Source of the DNA: Deinandra increscens subsp. villosa
Taxonomy: Eukaryota > Streptophyta > Magnoliopsida > Asterales > Asteraceae
DNA: 64,000 nt
Direction: 5' to 3'
Assembly (NCBI GenBank): GCA_039602395.1
Contig: JBCNJP010000006.1
Coordinates: forward strand, 49,875,502-49,939,501
The notes under the pieces were generated by a model. The model made no database searches and was not told the origin of the DNA. It worked only from the letters and a program-made list of their open reading frames with translations. How positions within the stretch are numbered: the first letter of the stretch is position 1; each line of letters starts with the position of its first letter. Position numbers and translations under genes: made by a program. This document shows, piece by piece, positions 23,301 to 34,674 of the stretch.

Positions 23301-23769
23301 TGTGTCCCATACGGCGATGCCACAGAATTGAATCTTTTTCAGTAGCCTTTGAGATAAAACAAGTAGCATCTACAGCAGACGAAGACTGATTCATGTTTAA
23401 CACATACAGATCACGAAATCTTGGCGCACGCATCACAATCCAATCATCGGGGATTTGAATTCCAGGTTTCAGAATCGGACACTCAGAACTTGTGAAAGCA
23501 GCAGTGTACTGCTTATAACAAATCTGTGATGAACTCAGCAGGTTGTGTTGCAGGTGTTCCACAAATTGCACTTTATCAAACGTGACCTTCTCGTTACCCA
23601 TATTTCCTTCTCCAGTTATTCTTCCACCTTTATTGCCAGCAAAGGTAACATTTCCTCCGTTAATTGGTTTGATATCTGAAAGCAGAGAAATATTACCCAT
23701 CATGTGCCTGGATGCTCCACTATCAACTACCCAGAAGTTGTTAACAGCTGGCTTTCGAGCACCATGCAC
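20362..23769 (-). pseudogene. Copia-B pol: protease, integrase, RT, RNase H (broken)
   Basis: Read on the minus strand. Protease has WVVDSGASRHMMG near 23730. The integrase zinc region carries HRRMGHINYRKM and CVSCKKGK (23330-23190), and the core ITDDFSRFSW (23065) and RTDNGTEFKN. RT has APVARIEAIRIFLAFAA, YQMDVKSVFFNG, LYGLHQAPRAW and the catalytic YVDDIIFGS (near 21310). RNase H has YSDSDYGGC, TSTAEAEYVA and the end block HIDIRYHFIRDC. The frame changes near 23070, between 22840 and 22620, and near 21130. Stops occur at several sites, for example inside QAPRAW* near 21417. The 3' end is the TAA at 20362. It is dead as a polyprotein, but all enzymatic domains of a Ty1/copia pol (order PR-INT-RT-RH) can be traced. 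Confidence 0.85.
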
Positions 23770-24990
23770 ATATCAACAAATAATTGGTGAGAATCTGGAC
23801 CCAAGCTTTCAGCTTTGGGTCGACCGGTATCTTCAGAAAAGTTTTTCAGTGGCTTTTGAGGACAATTTATGTAGCCACTTTTGCCTTAACACCGGGATAG
23901 ATGAATCAGTAGCAGATTCACCCGAAGATGAATTTTCAAAAGATTTTTGATTTTTGAAAAAATTTTCTTGTTTGAAAAACTGTTTTGTGACCACCTTTTC
24001 ATCTATCTCCATTGGCTTAGAAACGGAATCAGATTTATCATGACTAACAGCGGAAGCTCGTTTCTTTGCCAAAATCGGACATCTATTTTTGAGATGGCCT
24101 TGTTGATAACAATGATAACACCGCCTACGCTCAACAAAGACAATAGGAAAACTGTTTCCTGAATCAGTCGAGGTGTTATCATCAGACTTCGGGATTGATC
24201 AGCATACCCTTTTGGTTTGACCCTTTGGAAGAGGTTTAAGCAAATGGGTAATATACCCAAATTGGTTATAAAAACCATATTCATCCACTCCACATTGATC
24301 AGCATACCCTTTTGGTTTGACCCTTTGGGCTTTGTTTTGTTCAAATTTACCAAAATCATCATAGAAATCATAATCATCACAAAACCCATAGGATTTGTAA
24401 TCAAAATCATTTGTTTTAATGGAAAACTGACCATCAGAGTGGTAAAAACTCTTTGGTGAGTATTGGAATTTTGGTTTTAAAACAGATTTCCGATCGTTTG
24501 GAGTATATGACTTTTGAGGATCATGATCATTTGTACTCGTTCTAAGTTTTAGCAACGATCCACTTTCCCCACTACCATGATCAGACACACCATTCTCCTC
24601 GGAATCACATAAAACACCTTAGCAACCCGTTTTGGATCAACACAGCATAAAGGGAAATTCAGAAATCTTAGCATTAGTTTCTGCAAGTTTCTTTTCACAA
24701 AAGATGTAATCTTTAGTTTTGTTATTTAATTCAATTTTGGTGCTCAAAGTCGATGCATGCTCACTTTTCAGTTCAGCCTTAACGACCTCCCACCGTTGTT
24801 TATATATTTTTGTGTTCTCCTCTGCCAACATGTATTTGTCATAATACATAACTTTCTCATTAGAAAGTTCCTTCAATTTGTTAGCAGAGGTCATGCAATG
24901 TTCGCAAGGTTTAGAGTCAACCTGAATGTTAGCCATAAAGGCTTGATAGCCTTCAGCAAAGAAATCTTCACCTGGAAGTTCAGGATCATC
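23770..24990 (-). pseudogene. Copia-B gag C-terminal / linker region
   Basis: Same frame as gag and protease but with stops at 24991, 24637, 24199 and 23833. It contains a CEHC motif, a coiled segment (EENTKIYKQRWEVVKAEL), a Tyr/Asp-rich stretch (FDYKSYGFCDDYDFYDDFG) and a duplicated RVKPKGYADQ word (near 24310 and 24200). This long poorly conserved part between gag and protease is usual in SIRE-type elements. Confidence 0.65.
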
Positions 24991-26451
24991 TTAAATTTTT
25001 ACATATCTCGCTTCAGTACATAGAAATGCAGATTCATCAGGATAATCTACTCCCCAGTCATAACCTTCGTCAGTTTGAGAAACCAAAGCTTTAGAATCTT
25101 GATTCGAAGCATTTGCATTTGAACTTGATGGAGTAGAATTGCTTCCTGATGCTTTTGAACTTTGAGCTGCATACTTCTGAAATAACTTTGAAGTTTCTTG
25201 CTTCTTTGCATTATTGCATTCCTTTGCGAAGTGACCATAGTTCTGACAATTATAGCAACGAACTTTGGATTTGTCGAATCCAAGCTTTCCTTCAGGATTT
25301 AAATCTTTGCGTCCCGTTCTTTGCATATACTTCTTACCTCTCCGAACAAGCATTTCCATGGACCAATTGATATCCATAAGTTCTAGATCATTAGCATCAA
25401 TTTGTTCATAGTCTTCATCTGTTAACTCAGCACTAGTCAACTTTCCAGCTACTACCCCATCGTATGAAGAAACCATTGCTGAAAACAGAGCCATGAAATC
25501 GTTTGTAGTTTTGGCAGAAAAAGCATTCTGATTTGATTGATTAGAGTAAACTGGATATGTCACTGCAACGTTTTGAGTATAACTTTCACCAGAAGAACCC
25601 CGAGATACACTAGCATGACCACTCAATGAATTTTCAACATAAAAAGCAGTAGTTGGTGGGTTTGTGCTAGTTTTAGCTTTAGCATGCATTGTCGAAGCAT
25701 TTTCACCAAAATAAACATCCGGATTCTGAACTTGTGCTGGAAGAGTCTTCACTCGCATCATATCTAGTTCTCTAGCCAACAAGTTTCTTGTTAGGTCATC
25801 ATACGAAATCTCATCAAAACTCTTATCATGAATTGAAAGCAGAATATAGCCTTCCCATTTTGCTGGTAAAGCTTCTAGAAGCTTCTCTTTCAATTCACCT
25901 GCCTCCTTCTTCACTCCAACTATTTCTAGCTCACTCACCAAGTGTGATAACCTTGATATTAGATCATTGATTGTCTCATTTTGAACATGACAAAAGTTAT
26001 CACACTCTCTCAGCAAAACCTTCTTTTTTCTTTTCTTATATTGAGCGTTGCCTTCACACCTATTGCACAACGCATCCCACAATGTTTTCGATGTTTTATG
26101 CATTTTAAATTGATGCAAGATATCTTTTGGAAGAGCCATTGACAAGTTAGAATATGCCTTTTTCTCTAGTTTAAATGCTTCTTTCTCAGCATCATTCATT
26201 TTATTATAAGACTTCACTTGACCAACAAATTCCCCACTTGTGAACTTTGGAACTTCATACCCATCAAGCATAGGAGTCCACGCGGTTACATCCGTCACAC
26301 CAATATACGATTCATAACGAGTCTTCCAATTATGAAAATAATCAAATTTCATCAACTTAGGAACTTTATTCGTTGTTCCTATCTCGTTATCATAATTCAG
26401 TAAGGCTTGAACGGTTGTAGACATTGCAGCAAAGGCTTGGAACGGATCCAT
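24991..26451 (-). CDS. Copia-B gag (UBN2 type), 486 residues
   Basis: The longest intact frame of the element. The start MDPFQAFAAMSTTVQALLNY is a typical gag opening, just downstream of the leader. The UBN2/Retrotran_gag_2 domain lies at residues ~35-240 (FDYFHNWKTRYESYIGV, LWDALCNRCEGN, VLLRECDNFCHVQNETI, LLEALPAKW). The middle is Ser/Asn/Thr-rich. One CCHC zinc knuckle, CYNCQNYGHFAKEC, lies near residue 398, then a Ser-rich tail. It forms the virus-like particle in this family. The TAA at 24993-24991 is followed by in-frame linker sequence, so it is probably a mutation and not the natural end of gag-pol. Confidence 0.85.
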   Translation of the reverse strand: MDPFQAFAAMSTTVQALLNYDNEIGTTNKVPKLMKFDYFHNWKTRYESYIGVTDVTAWTPMLDGYEVPKFTSGEFVGQVKSYNKMNDAEKEAFKLEKKAYSNLSMALPKDILHQFKMHKTSKTLWDALCNRCEGNAQYKKRKKKVLLRECDNFCHVQNETINDLISRLSHLVSELEIVGVKKEAGELKEKLLEALPAKWEGYILLSIHDKSFDEISYDDLTRNLLARELDMMRVKTLPAQVQNPDVYFGENASTMHAKAKTSTNPPTTAFYVENSLSGHASVSRGSSGESYTQNVAVTYPVYSNQSNQNAFSAKTTNDFMALFSAMVSSYDGVVAGKLTSAELTDEDYEQIDANDLELMDINWSMEMLVRRGKKYMQRTGRKDLNPEGKLGFDKSKVRCYNCQNYGHFAKECNNAKKQETSKLFQKYAAQSSKASGSNSTPSSSNANASNQDSKALVSQTDEGYDWGVDYPDESAFLCTEARYVKI

Positions 26452-26988
26452 GATAAATTTCTCAAAAACTGCTCAAACGTAACAAAATGTCGATCTGCGT
26501 ACCAAAATCAAACTTAACGTACCACTTCTCACAGCGTACCACACTCGGACCAAAATAACAAAGGCGTACCACCAGCGGATCACTTTCTCTATGTACCAAA
26601 TTTGGAACGGATCAGACTGGTATGGCGTAACTGCCAATGTACCAGTCAGTAACTGCCACGAACCAACGAAGGAGATTGCCTTACGGACCAAGTGCAACGT
26701 ACCACGAACACGGTGAAGATTGTGTATGGACCAACGTCGTACCAATGTGTTTTTGAGCTGGACCAGAAGTGTACCAAATGAAACTCGACTCAATTTGACT
26801 GATTTTGATTTTTCGGACAAGAAAACAACACATCACTCTACAAAAACACTCACAGATCATTTTGGAAGCAAATTTCGAATATATTGGACGTTTAACCAAG
26901 AAGAAATGATGAAATTTGCACCAAAAATGTTGTTTCTCTCTCTAGAAACGGAAAAACTGACCAGAGATCACAGCAAAAGAGCAACGAA
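26452..26988 (-). other. Copia-B 5' leader with GTACCA/GGACCA cluster
   Basis: Untranslated leader between PBS and gag. By eye nine GTACCA and four GGACCA words occur in about 280 bases (26497-26780). The same words recur in both LTRs and in the spacer before the extra ORF. No ORF of merit. Confidence 0.75.
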
Positions 26989-27000
26989 GCTCTGATACCA
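26989..27000 (-). other. Primer binding site of Copia-B (initiator tRNA-Met)
   Basis: Read on the minus strand it is TGGTATCAGAGC, two bases from the LTR end, as in most copia elements. Confidence 0.95.
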
Positions 27001-27002
27001 CT

Positions 27003-27356
27003 AGTAAATCACTGAACTGGATCTTACTAATGCATGATCTCGATCAATTCGATAACACGATGTAAATAAACGTTTCGTTTATTGATAACCAAGCTCAAGA
27101 GTACAGAGAGAGAGCAGAGAGAAAACACTATAGAAAACACAGTTAAGACTTCAACTCTAGCAACTTCTCTCAAACACAGAGCTTAAACTATTTTTACCAA
27201 TCTGTCCGGCATACCAATTAACCCACGTACCAGGTGCTCCGTGGCTGCGTACCACCTGGTCCGTCCACTGGTACGTTGGGACCAAATTATACAAAATAAC
27301 TATTACATAGACAAAACACCTAGACCTAACATTAGACATCATAACATGTTCTAACA
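27003..27356 (-). mobile_element. 5' LTR of Copia-B
   Basis: 354 bp and the partner of 14808-15163. Its terminal base next to the PBS has changed (ACT where the other copy gives ACA), and its TATA word has become TAAAAATAG. Confidence 0.92.
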
Positions 27357-27361
27357 GCCCT
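27357..27361. repeat. Target-site duplication of Copia-B, right copy (GCCCT)
   Basis: Matches 14803-14807 exactly. After it the Copia-A gag frame continues. Confidence 0.9.
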
Positions 27362-28958
27362 CCTCGCTGAAGAAGAAGCTGAAAAGGAAGCAGTCAAATC
27401 TGATCATCATGCCTTCATGGCTAACATCATACCAGGTTCTGAAGCCAGCTCTAGAAATCATGAGGTATGCTTAAATTCTAAATGTCAGATTGTTCTTAAA
27501 GAATGTAAAGATTGGGAACGTAAGTTCACCAATGAAACCCTAAATCACGAATCCACTTCCAGAGACCTTAGGGAATATAAAGATAAGGCTAGAATATTTA
27601 GGGAGAAATTTAAGGCCATCAAATTAGACGTTACAAGCTTAGAAAGTCGGCTGAGCGATAAGGGAACCTACCTTAGGATTGCTAACACTAAAGTTGAAAC
27701 TTTAACCAAAGAAGTAGAGGAACTTAAGGACAAATTAGGAACATCTCAAACTAAAATCGAGCGTAATGATAAGATTGTTTCTAAAATGATGGAAGCTAGT
27801 TCCTTGTTCTATAATACTGATGCCAGAATGAGGCATGTTAAAGACCATTTAGGTTTAGGTTTTGGCTTAGATGAAGAGGATGAAAAATCAACACACACAG
27901 TCCCTATGCCTTTAATGCATGAAATGATTTCTAAACATAGAACATCTCATACCACTTTAGAAATTAAGGCTGATATTGATAGGAAACTTGCTTCATGTCC
28001 TATTAAAATCACTGCTCCTGTTTATAACACTACTGACAATTCTACCTGTTGTGCAGATAAAGGTAATAAAGAAGCAGGGGTAACGGCTCAAAAGGAGTGT
28101 TCTGAGAGTTCAAAGACCACAAATTATAATGCTTTTTATAAAAACTTTGACTGGGAAAAACTTGAATCGTCTGTTGAGTCCAAGTCAAAAACTTCTGAGT
28201 CTGTTTTGTTTGATAAAATTTCTGTGTGTGGTGATTTTAACTTTGGCAAGTTTGATGATAAACCTGTGAAACCATTGAGAACTGTTAAAATCTTAAGAAG
28301 AGGTAAGGGACCACGGGTTTCTGGTCCCAAACCCATAAGTGATAGTGTGTTTAGTGTGAAAAACCGTGAAGTTAATAATGATAATGTTGTGAAAAATGTG
28401 TAGAAAGTACGTGACGCCAAACATCATGATTTTGTCCCGTACCCAGAAGTCAATTCTGCATATGACCAGTTCAGACCGATACAGCGGGAGTATATCTTGA
28501 CCACTAAACCAAACGGAAAAACCCATTGGATACATAAGAATTGTTCAAAACCGTCTTGGATATCCACTTGGCAAAACCAACCACAGGCTCCCGCGTATCC
28601 CAAGAAGCAATCTTGCCATGTGTGTGGAAAATTTGGACACTTGGTGAGAAATTGTTTGCGCCGACCCTATGAACCCTTTTACCCTAAGAGGGTTCATCAG
28701 AAACCTGTCCCACAGAGCCAAACACATGTTGGCTCAAAACAAAAGTTTGCACCTTAACCCCCTAAGGTGCAGAAGCCTGTACCTCAAAAACCACAGGTAC
28801 ACAAAGTGAATCAAAAGCCCAAGTCGCCTAAACAGCAAACAAAAACTGATTTCAAAGTAGCTAAAGTGGGTCACTCTTTTCAGAAGTCAGTAAATTTTTT
28901 GAAGTCTTCTGGTTTTTTCTAAACCTAGCAGGATTCCAAAACTTGTTGGTGTTTCAAA
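27362..28958 (+). pseudogene. Copia-A gag, 3' part after Copia-B
   Basis: 27357-28403 continues gag with a long coiled coil (LVLKECKDWERKF-like start, LESRLSDKGTYLRIANTK, VEELKDKLGTSQTKI). A stop at 28401 is followed in the same frame by a second knuckle, CHVCGKFGHLVRNC (near 28617), and a Lys/Pro/Gln-rich tail ending in stops near 28754 and 28920. With the knuckle at 14600 this gives two zinc knuckles in one gag, which I note without claiming it is ancestral. Confidence 0.7.
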
Positions 28959-29049
28959 ATTTGTCAAAATTCCAAAGCAGGCTAGTTTTCCTAAGACACC
29001 CAGCTATCCAAAACCAGTGTTGTCAAAATTAACGGCCAGGTAGGAGGAG

Positions 29050-30356
29050 CACAGGTGGAATGTGCCAAAGGTGCTAAACCTGTCTTTGAAACCTACTGGG
29101 GTGTACAAGAAACACTCCAGTCATTTTCAAGAAGTTAAATTTCAAATAAAAAATGCCAACAAAAATCCACCAAAAGGCCCTCATGTGAGAACCAAAGAGC
29201 CTACAAAGGCAGAAAAGCCCATAGCTGGTCCAACCAGTAGTAACCTAACTTCACCTAGACCCATTAAGGCCTGGATACCCAAAACTAATTAATCTCCTTT
29301 GAATGCAGGAATACCTAAGGAGGACTGTTAACAACCTTTGGTATGTTGACAGTGGTTGTTCCAGACAATGACGGGCGACATATCTCTGCTACAAGACTTA
29401 GAGAAATTTGATGGAGGATATGTTTCGTTCACAGGAGTAGTTGGAGGTTACATCAGCCAGAAAGGCACAGTTAGAAATGGATGTCTCAGTTTTCATGACG
29501 TCAATTATGTAGAGCAACTAAAGCACAGTCTCTTAAGTGTGTCGCAAATTTATGATCGGGAGTATCCAGTGCTTTTCAACAACAAATAATGCTTAATTCT
29601 CAAACCTGGATACTCCATCCCTGATGATTGGGTGTTGATGCGAACACCAAGATATGGCAACTCAAATGTCCTCAACATGCAGAAACCACCTACAACTGAG
29701 GTGGCATGCCTTCTATCAAAGACAACTGAGAACCATGCTCAGTTGTGGCATAAACGCTTGGGCCACACGAATTTGAAAAATCTGAACCGCCTTGCAAGAG
29801 GAGGATTTGTCAAAGACCTTCCTATTAAAGAGTTCGTGGTAAAGGAGAAATGTGTGGCATGCGCTAAGGGGAAGCAACACAAACGACCACACAAGCCAAA
29901 GATGTTCAACATAATCTCCTCAGTGTTGGAACTACTTCATATGGACCTCTTCGGTCCAGTCAGTATGTTAAGTCTTAATCGTTGTGCTTTCTGTTTAGTT
30001 ATTACTGATGATTTTTCACGTTTCACTTGGGTGTTTTTCTTGCACAAGAAAAGTGATGTTGCAGAGGTGTTGAAGGCCTTTATCATTCTCATTGAAAACA
30101 AGCTGAATCTGAAAGTGAAGTCAATCAGAAGCGACAACGGGACAGAATTCAAGAATCAAGTTATTGATGAGTTCTGCGCAGAAAAAGGAATCGAGCATCA
30201 GTATAGTACACCATACACTTCGCAGCAAAATGGAGTGGCTGAACGACGCTACAGAACTTTAATTGAAGCCACTCGCACGATGCTGCAAATTACCCACAAT
30301 GTTCTGGGCAGAAGCAGTCAACACAATCTGTTACGTACAAGACTCCCTACGAGTTG
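29050..30356 (+). pseudogene. Copia-A protease and integrase (broken)
   Basis: A Lys/Pro-rich linker, then WYVDSGCSR (29340-29364), the protease catalytic triad region, with a one-base loss right after it (near 29365). MTGDISLLQDLEKFDGG continues in the next frame. Integrase: HKRLGHTNLKNLNRLARGG and CVACAKGKQ (zinc HHCC), then ITDDFSRFTWVFFL, SIRSDNGTEFKNQ and QQNGVAERR, which supply the D, D and E positions. Stops at 29587 and 30355. Order PR-INT before RT, as in Ty1/copia. Confidence 0.8.
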
Positions 30357-32560
30357 ATCTATCACGACAAGCCCAAAATTGGGCATCTTCGGGCGTTTGG
30401 ATGTCTTTGCACTGTTTTAGTTAATAATGACTCGCCAAAATTTGTTGCTAAATCTGATGAGTGCTATTTTGTAGGTTATTCTGCCAGCTCAACTTACAGG
30501 GTCTTTAACAAAACAACTGGTAAAGTGATGGAGTCTACCAATGTAGACTGGCTTGAAGAAAATCCCTTTGATGGAGGAGTGGGTCCTGCACAAGCATTTG
30601 ACTACAACCAATTCTTCCTCCCATTTGGGTTTGATCCAGTCATTGCTGAAGAACTTTTTGACGGTATATTTTCAGGACCGTCTATTGCTCACACCATCTC
30701 AAAATCCTCTCCGGTTCTTGCCACCGACTCGGCGATAACACTGGCGACTGAAACTAATGTACATAGAGATGATGATGAGTCAGATGAAGACCCAGGCACA
30801 TAAACTGTTCAAACACAGGAAGCTGAGGCAGAGGCAGAAACTGAGATTAATGAAGAACCCGTACATGCTAATCTACCTCTAGAAATCCCGGTACAAGCAG
30901 TTGGTGAAACAAGAATTCATAAATATCATCCCTTGGATAACATCATAGGTCCTTTAGCATCTAGGGTGATAACACGAAGTAAATCAGGTGACATCAACCA
31001 CTTCATGTGTTCATTCTTTATTTCTCAAACTGAGCCACCAAACATCACAATGGCTTTACAAGATCCTATCTGGGTGGAAGCTATGCACAAGGAGTTGAAC
31101 CAATTCTCAAAGCTTTAAGTGTGGAGGTTAGTGGGGAAGCCAGCCGATAAGAAGGTCATTACAACTCGGTGGCTTTACAAGAATAAGAAAGATGACAATG
31201 GAATTATTGTCAAAAATAAAGCAACGCTGGTCGTCCAGGGGCACAAGCAGACTGCAGGCATTGACTATGATGAAGTGTAAGCACCTGTTGCCCGGTTGGA
31301 AGCAATCAGAGTTTTCCTAGCATATGCATCCTACATGAACTCACTGTTTATCAATTGGACGTGAAGACTGCATTTCTTTATGCAGACATGGATGAAGAGG
31401 TGTATGTCACTCAGCCTCCTGGATTTATTGATGAAGAGCATCCCTACCATGTGTACAAGCTAGACGAAGCTCTTTATGGATTGCATCAGGCACCACGGTC
31501 TTGGTACAAAACCTTGACTGATCACCTTCTAGCTCATGGGTACACAAGAGGAATAGTGGATCAGACATTGTTAAGAAAAGAGGTTGAGAACGACATTATC
31601 ATGGTGCAAGTATATGTGGACGATATCATCTTCGGGTCCACGAATGAGGAGTTATGCAAAGATTTTGAACGGGTGATGAGGACAAAGTTCGAGATGAGTC
31701 AAATGGGTGAAATGGAGTTTTTCTTGGCATTGCAGGTGAAGCAAAGTGATAGCGGAATTCTGATACATCAAGCAAAATATGTGACCGAAATTCTAGAAAA
31801 GTACAAGATGGCAGACTCAAAGCCTACTGCTACACCCATGGCAGCTAGGCCAGCACTCACCAATGATCCAGAGGGTCAATCGGTCAGCGGACACATGTAC
31901 CGTTCAATGATCGGATATCTTATGTATCTGTCACCCAGCAGACCGGATATCATGTTTGCAGTGTGCCAATGTGCACGATATCAGGCTAATTCTAAACTCT
32001 CTCATTTATCTACTGTTAAAAGAATTTTCAAATATTTAAAGGGTAGGCCTTGGCTGGGCCTCTGGTACCCTAAGGAGTCTGGATTTAATCTGTATGCTTT
32101 TACTGATAGTGATTATGGTAGTTGTGAGCTTGACAGGATATCTACATCTGCTAGCGCTCAGTTCTTAAGAGACAGGTTGGTAGCATGGCAGAGTAAGAAG
32201 CAACACACGGTGTCATAATCTATAGCTGAAGTAGAATACATGGCTGCATCTGCATCTTTCTCACAGGTGGTATGGCTGCAGCATTAATTGGGAGATTACG
32301 GTTTGAATTTCTTTGACACTCCCATATACTTTGATAATTCTGCTGCTTTGCAAATTGTTAAAAATCTTGTGCAGCATTCAAAAACCAAGCACGTTGATAT
32401 CAACACGCACTTCATACGGGATTGCTATGAACGCAAGCTCATTCACTCAGAATGGGTGCAATCGGATGATAACATGGCGGACATGTTCACCAAACCCCTC
32501 CCTAGTGCAAATTTTGAAATGTGTCTCAAAGGCCTCAGAATGATAGCCTTTGAAGAGTAG
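30354..32560 (+). pseudogene. Copia-A reverse transcriptase and RNase H (broken)
   Basis: 30354-30803 is the C-terminal integrase/linker part (GHLRAFGC, ECYFVGYS, STNVDWLEE). RT follows with WVEAMHKELNQF, TRWLYKNKKD, APVARLEAIRVFLAYAS and, after a frameshift near 31345, QLDVKTAFLYADMDEEVYV. LYGLHQAPRSWY and the catalytic YVDDIIFGS at about 31611-31637 are present. RNase H: FTDSDYGSCELD, a stop at 32216, EVEYMAAS, a stop at 32286, then SKTKHVDINTHFIRDC and DMFTKPLPS, ending at 32560. Stops also lie at 30801, 31116 and 31278. Confidence 0.85.
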
Positions 32561-33620
32561 ACTGACAACTACTATCTGTATATCGTTTTCATATAAAAAA
32601 ATCATTAAAAATTCCAATAGTGTCTTTCTTTTCATTGTGTGTTTGAAAAAAATCCAAAAGCAAGGGGAAGATATAAAATAAACATCTTGATGTAACATAC
32701 CCTAATTTTGTGTGCTTTTAATTTTTTTACTGGTTTTGTTGACCAGGTCGGGAAGTGATATAAATTTCCAGGTTTTTGTTGACTGACACGCGTAAGGTGG
32801 ATGTGAAAAGCAATGATTCACGGTTGATATGTTTGGTAGGCTCTGCTGTCAATCAATCAAAATGTATGGTTTGTCACAACACTTTAAGATAACGTATGAT
32901 GCTTGATAGGAAACACACACTTAGGTTAGTGCAACCTCTATTTGACTGTGTACCAGGAATCCTGAGACACACGCCCGATTCTGAGTTCTTTGATGTCATG
33001 CTCAAAAATCCCATCCCCTCTGCTTTGCGAAAGCAATGACATGGGGATGTTGTACGTGAGTCAGGCCTCCTCTATTCTGCGATAGCAGAGACCTGGATCT
33101 CCCTGATCCACGTACGTCTAAGATCACATTGTATAGTTTTGATAAACTCAAAAGATGCCTTTGAGCACAACCAAAAGAGACCCTCAAGTGTCCAAAACCC
33201 TCAGTCTCTGTCACTAATGAGAACATTAAAAATGTTTCAAATATTCAGTTGACTTATATATTATCCCCAAAAATCTCCGTGATCTATTCTTTCTTTCTCA
33301 ACCCAGTTTGGAGCATGATGTTAGGCTTAAGGAAAGGTGTCATGAAAAATGTTGTACGGAAACCAGGTATACTTGATAGAATGTACGAATTATACTTAGG
33401 ACTTATGTGTGTGACCTGGATAGATGTTCATAATTAATAAACCTTAAAAGATAAAACATGTGACAAAACTGCTTAAGTAAGCGAAAGAGGCATGAGTTTA
33501 AGTTAGACCAAAATACCGGCAATCACCTGAACACGCAAAGTAGCTGAAGCTGAAAGGGGTTCCTCGGTCACAAAATATCTGGTATGATCCCTAGTATGCC
33601 TTCTCACTCAAAACTCAGTC
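32561..33620 (+). other. Post-pol spacer of Copia-A
   Basis: No ORF. It starts with a run ending in a purine-rich AAAGCAAGGGGAAGAT (about 32655). Two related words, CTGCTTTGCGAAAGCAATGAC (33019) and CTATTCTGCGATAGCAGAGAC (33073), each fold as a small hairpin, a diverged ~54-bp repeat. It fits the spacer that separates pol from the extra ORF in SIRE-type elements, but the extra ORF and 3' LTR are missing beyond 33620. Confidence 0.5.
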
Positions 33621-34140
33621 TGTCAAGTGGTAAATAATTTAGTTTTTTTGTGTTTTGTTTTATTTTAATTTTATTATTTTTATTTGTTATTTTTTTACTA
33701 AGTAATTATTTATTTTGTTATAAGTTGTCAGACGTAAAACTCTCGGGTTTGAGCACGACGAGGGTGTTATCAACGAATATCTTATCGAATATGAGCGGTT
33801 GTACGGGAGACTGTTTATTAAGTTAGACCTTTGGAAGTATGTGCATGAATTTTATTACGAGTAGTTTTTTATTAAATTATGTAAATTCTTTTTTATTTAA
33901 TTTAATTATCATTTATTTTATTTGTTTATTTTTAGTTAAAAGTTGTTATTTAATTAGTTTATTTAACTTAAAAAAATAATTGTGTAATGATTGCAAATGG
34001 GGATTATGGAGGGCTATGACTACACCACTTTTTTCTCATAACCCCCTTGCTGACTGGACTGCCACGTGGCGTAATTTGCACAGATGAGGCGGGTTATGAC
34101 CACGGACAGCCTAAAGCTTTGGGGTTGCAATCAAAACTAG
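33621..34140. other. Possible DNA-transposon remnant
   Basis: T-rich sequence, then an open stretch of ~45 codons (about 33726-33863, with LGFEHDEGVINEYLIEYERL and KYVHEFYYE) that I do not recognise. Another AT-rich part leads to a block (about 33995-34120) with facing words CTCATAACCCCC and GGCGGGTTATGACC around GCCACGTGGC. Such facing GGGTTATGA words are typical of some plant PIF/Harbinger-like ends, but no complete terminal repeat is visible. Confidence 0.3.
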
Positions 34141-34360
34141 GGGTGATGTGTTTATAATTTGTCTATGGGACGTGTGTCTTGGTGTGTGTGTATTCTTAAA
34201 CTGGTCATTTGGAAATTTCATGATGTGGGGTGTGTGAGTCTGAAGCTTGCCAGGTGCTGGATTACAGTCGTTTCGTGTAAATTTCAATTCGTGAAGGGGC
34301 TTGGGTGGGGTTTACAGCATATGTTGTTCAACTATGTTTTTCTCTCTGCATTCTATCTAT

Positions 34361-34393
<33 letters not shown>

Positions 34394-34674
34394 CTTTCGC
34401 AATGTGTTGACATATTTGGTGTGGGGGGGGGGGGGGGGATTTTTTCTGGGTGTGTTCATTGGTGTGGGTGTGTTTATGGTATACACAGTTCGCTTATGGG
34501 GTCTGGGTGCATTTTGGTATGTGTTTGATTAGGGGGATTAGTTTAGATAAGAATCATAAGGTAACGGCTACTCAAATAATTATAAGCGGATATGTGTAGT
34601 TCGCTTCGTGTGTTTTTTCCTTCAGGTGTGTGTTCTTATTGGTCGGCATCTATATCTTCTTTTGTGAGGGTTGT

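Larger units (their letters stand above)
14808..27356 (-). mobile_element. Copia-B: complete nested copia element with extra ORF
   Basis: A 12.5-kb element on the minus strand, inserted in Copia-A gag. On its own strand the order is: 5' LTR (27356-27003), PBS (27000-26989), leader, gag (26451-24991), protease/integrase/RT/RNase H (to 20362), a 2.2-kb spacer, the extra ORF (18159 to about 15472), PPT, and 3' LTR (15163-14808). The flanking GCCCT duplications agree. The two LTRs differ at about two dozen of ~355 positions by eye (6-7 %), so the insertion is not recent. Stops and at least three frameshifts break gag-pol. The large spacer plus extra ORF after pol fits the SIRE/Maximus lineage. 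Confidence 0.9.
12540..33620 (+). mobile_element. Copia-A: old plus-strand copia element, split by Copia-B
   Basis: Pieces in order: part of a 5' LTR ending near 12908, a PBS at 12911, a repeat-rich leader, and gag from 13488 to 14807. Copia-B and its target duplication interrupt here. Gag then continues from 27362, followed by protease/integrase (to ~30356), RT-RNase H (to 32560) and a non-coding spacer to about 33620. The layout and the long spacer after RNase H fit the SIRE/Maximus type. No 3' LTR and no extra ORF are found after the spacer. There are many stops and frameshifts, so it cannot be active. The outer borders are approximate. Confidence 0.7.

Noticed and set aside
12540..33620. 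Reading the extra ORF at 910-5108 as the 3' part of Copia-A
   Set aside because: It lies upstream of the Copia-A 5' LTR and gag in the same direction, so it cannot be its downstream ORF without a rearrangement I cannot show.
34301..34532. Overlapping ORFs with Tyr-Ile runs and Gly runs
   Set aside because: Translations of the (TA)n and G-run microsatellites.
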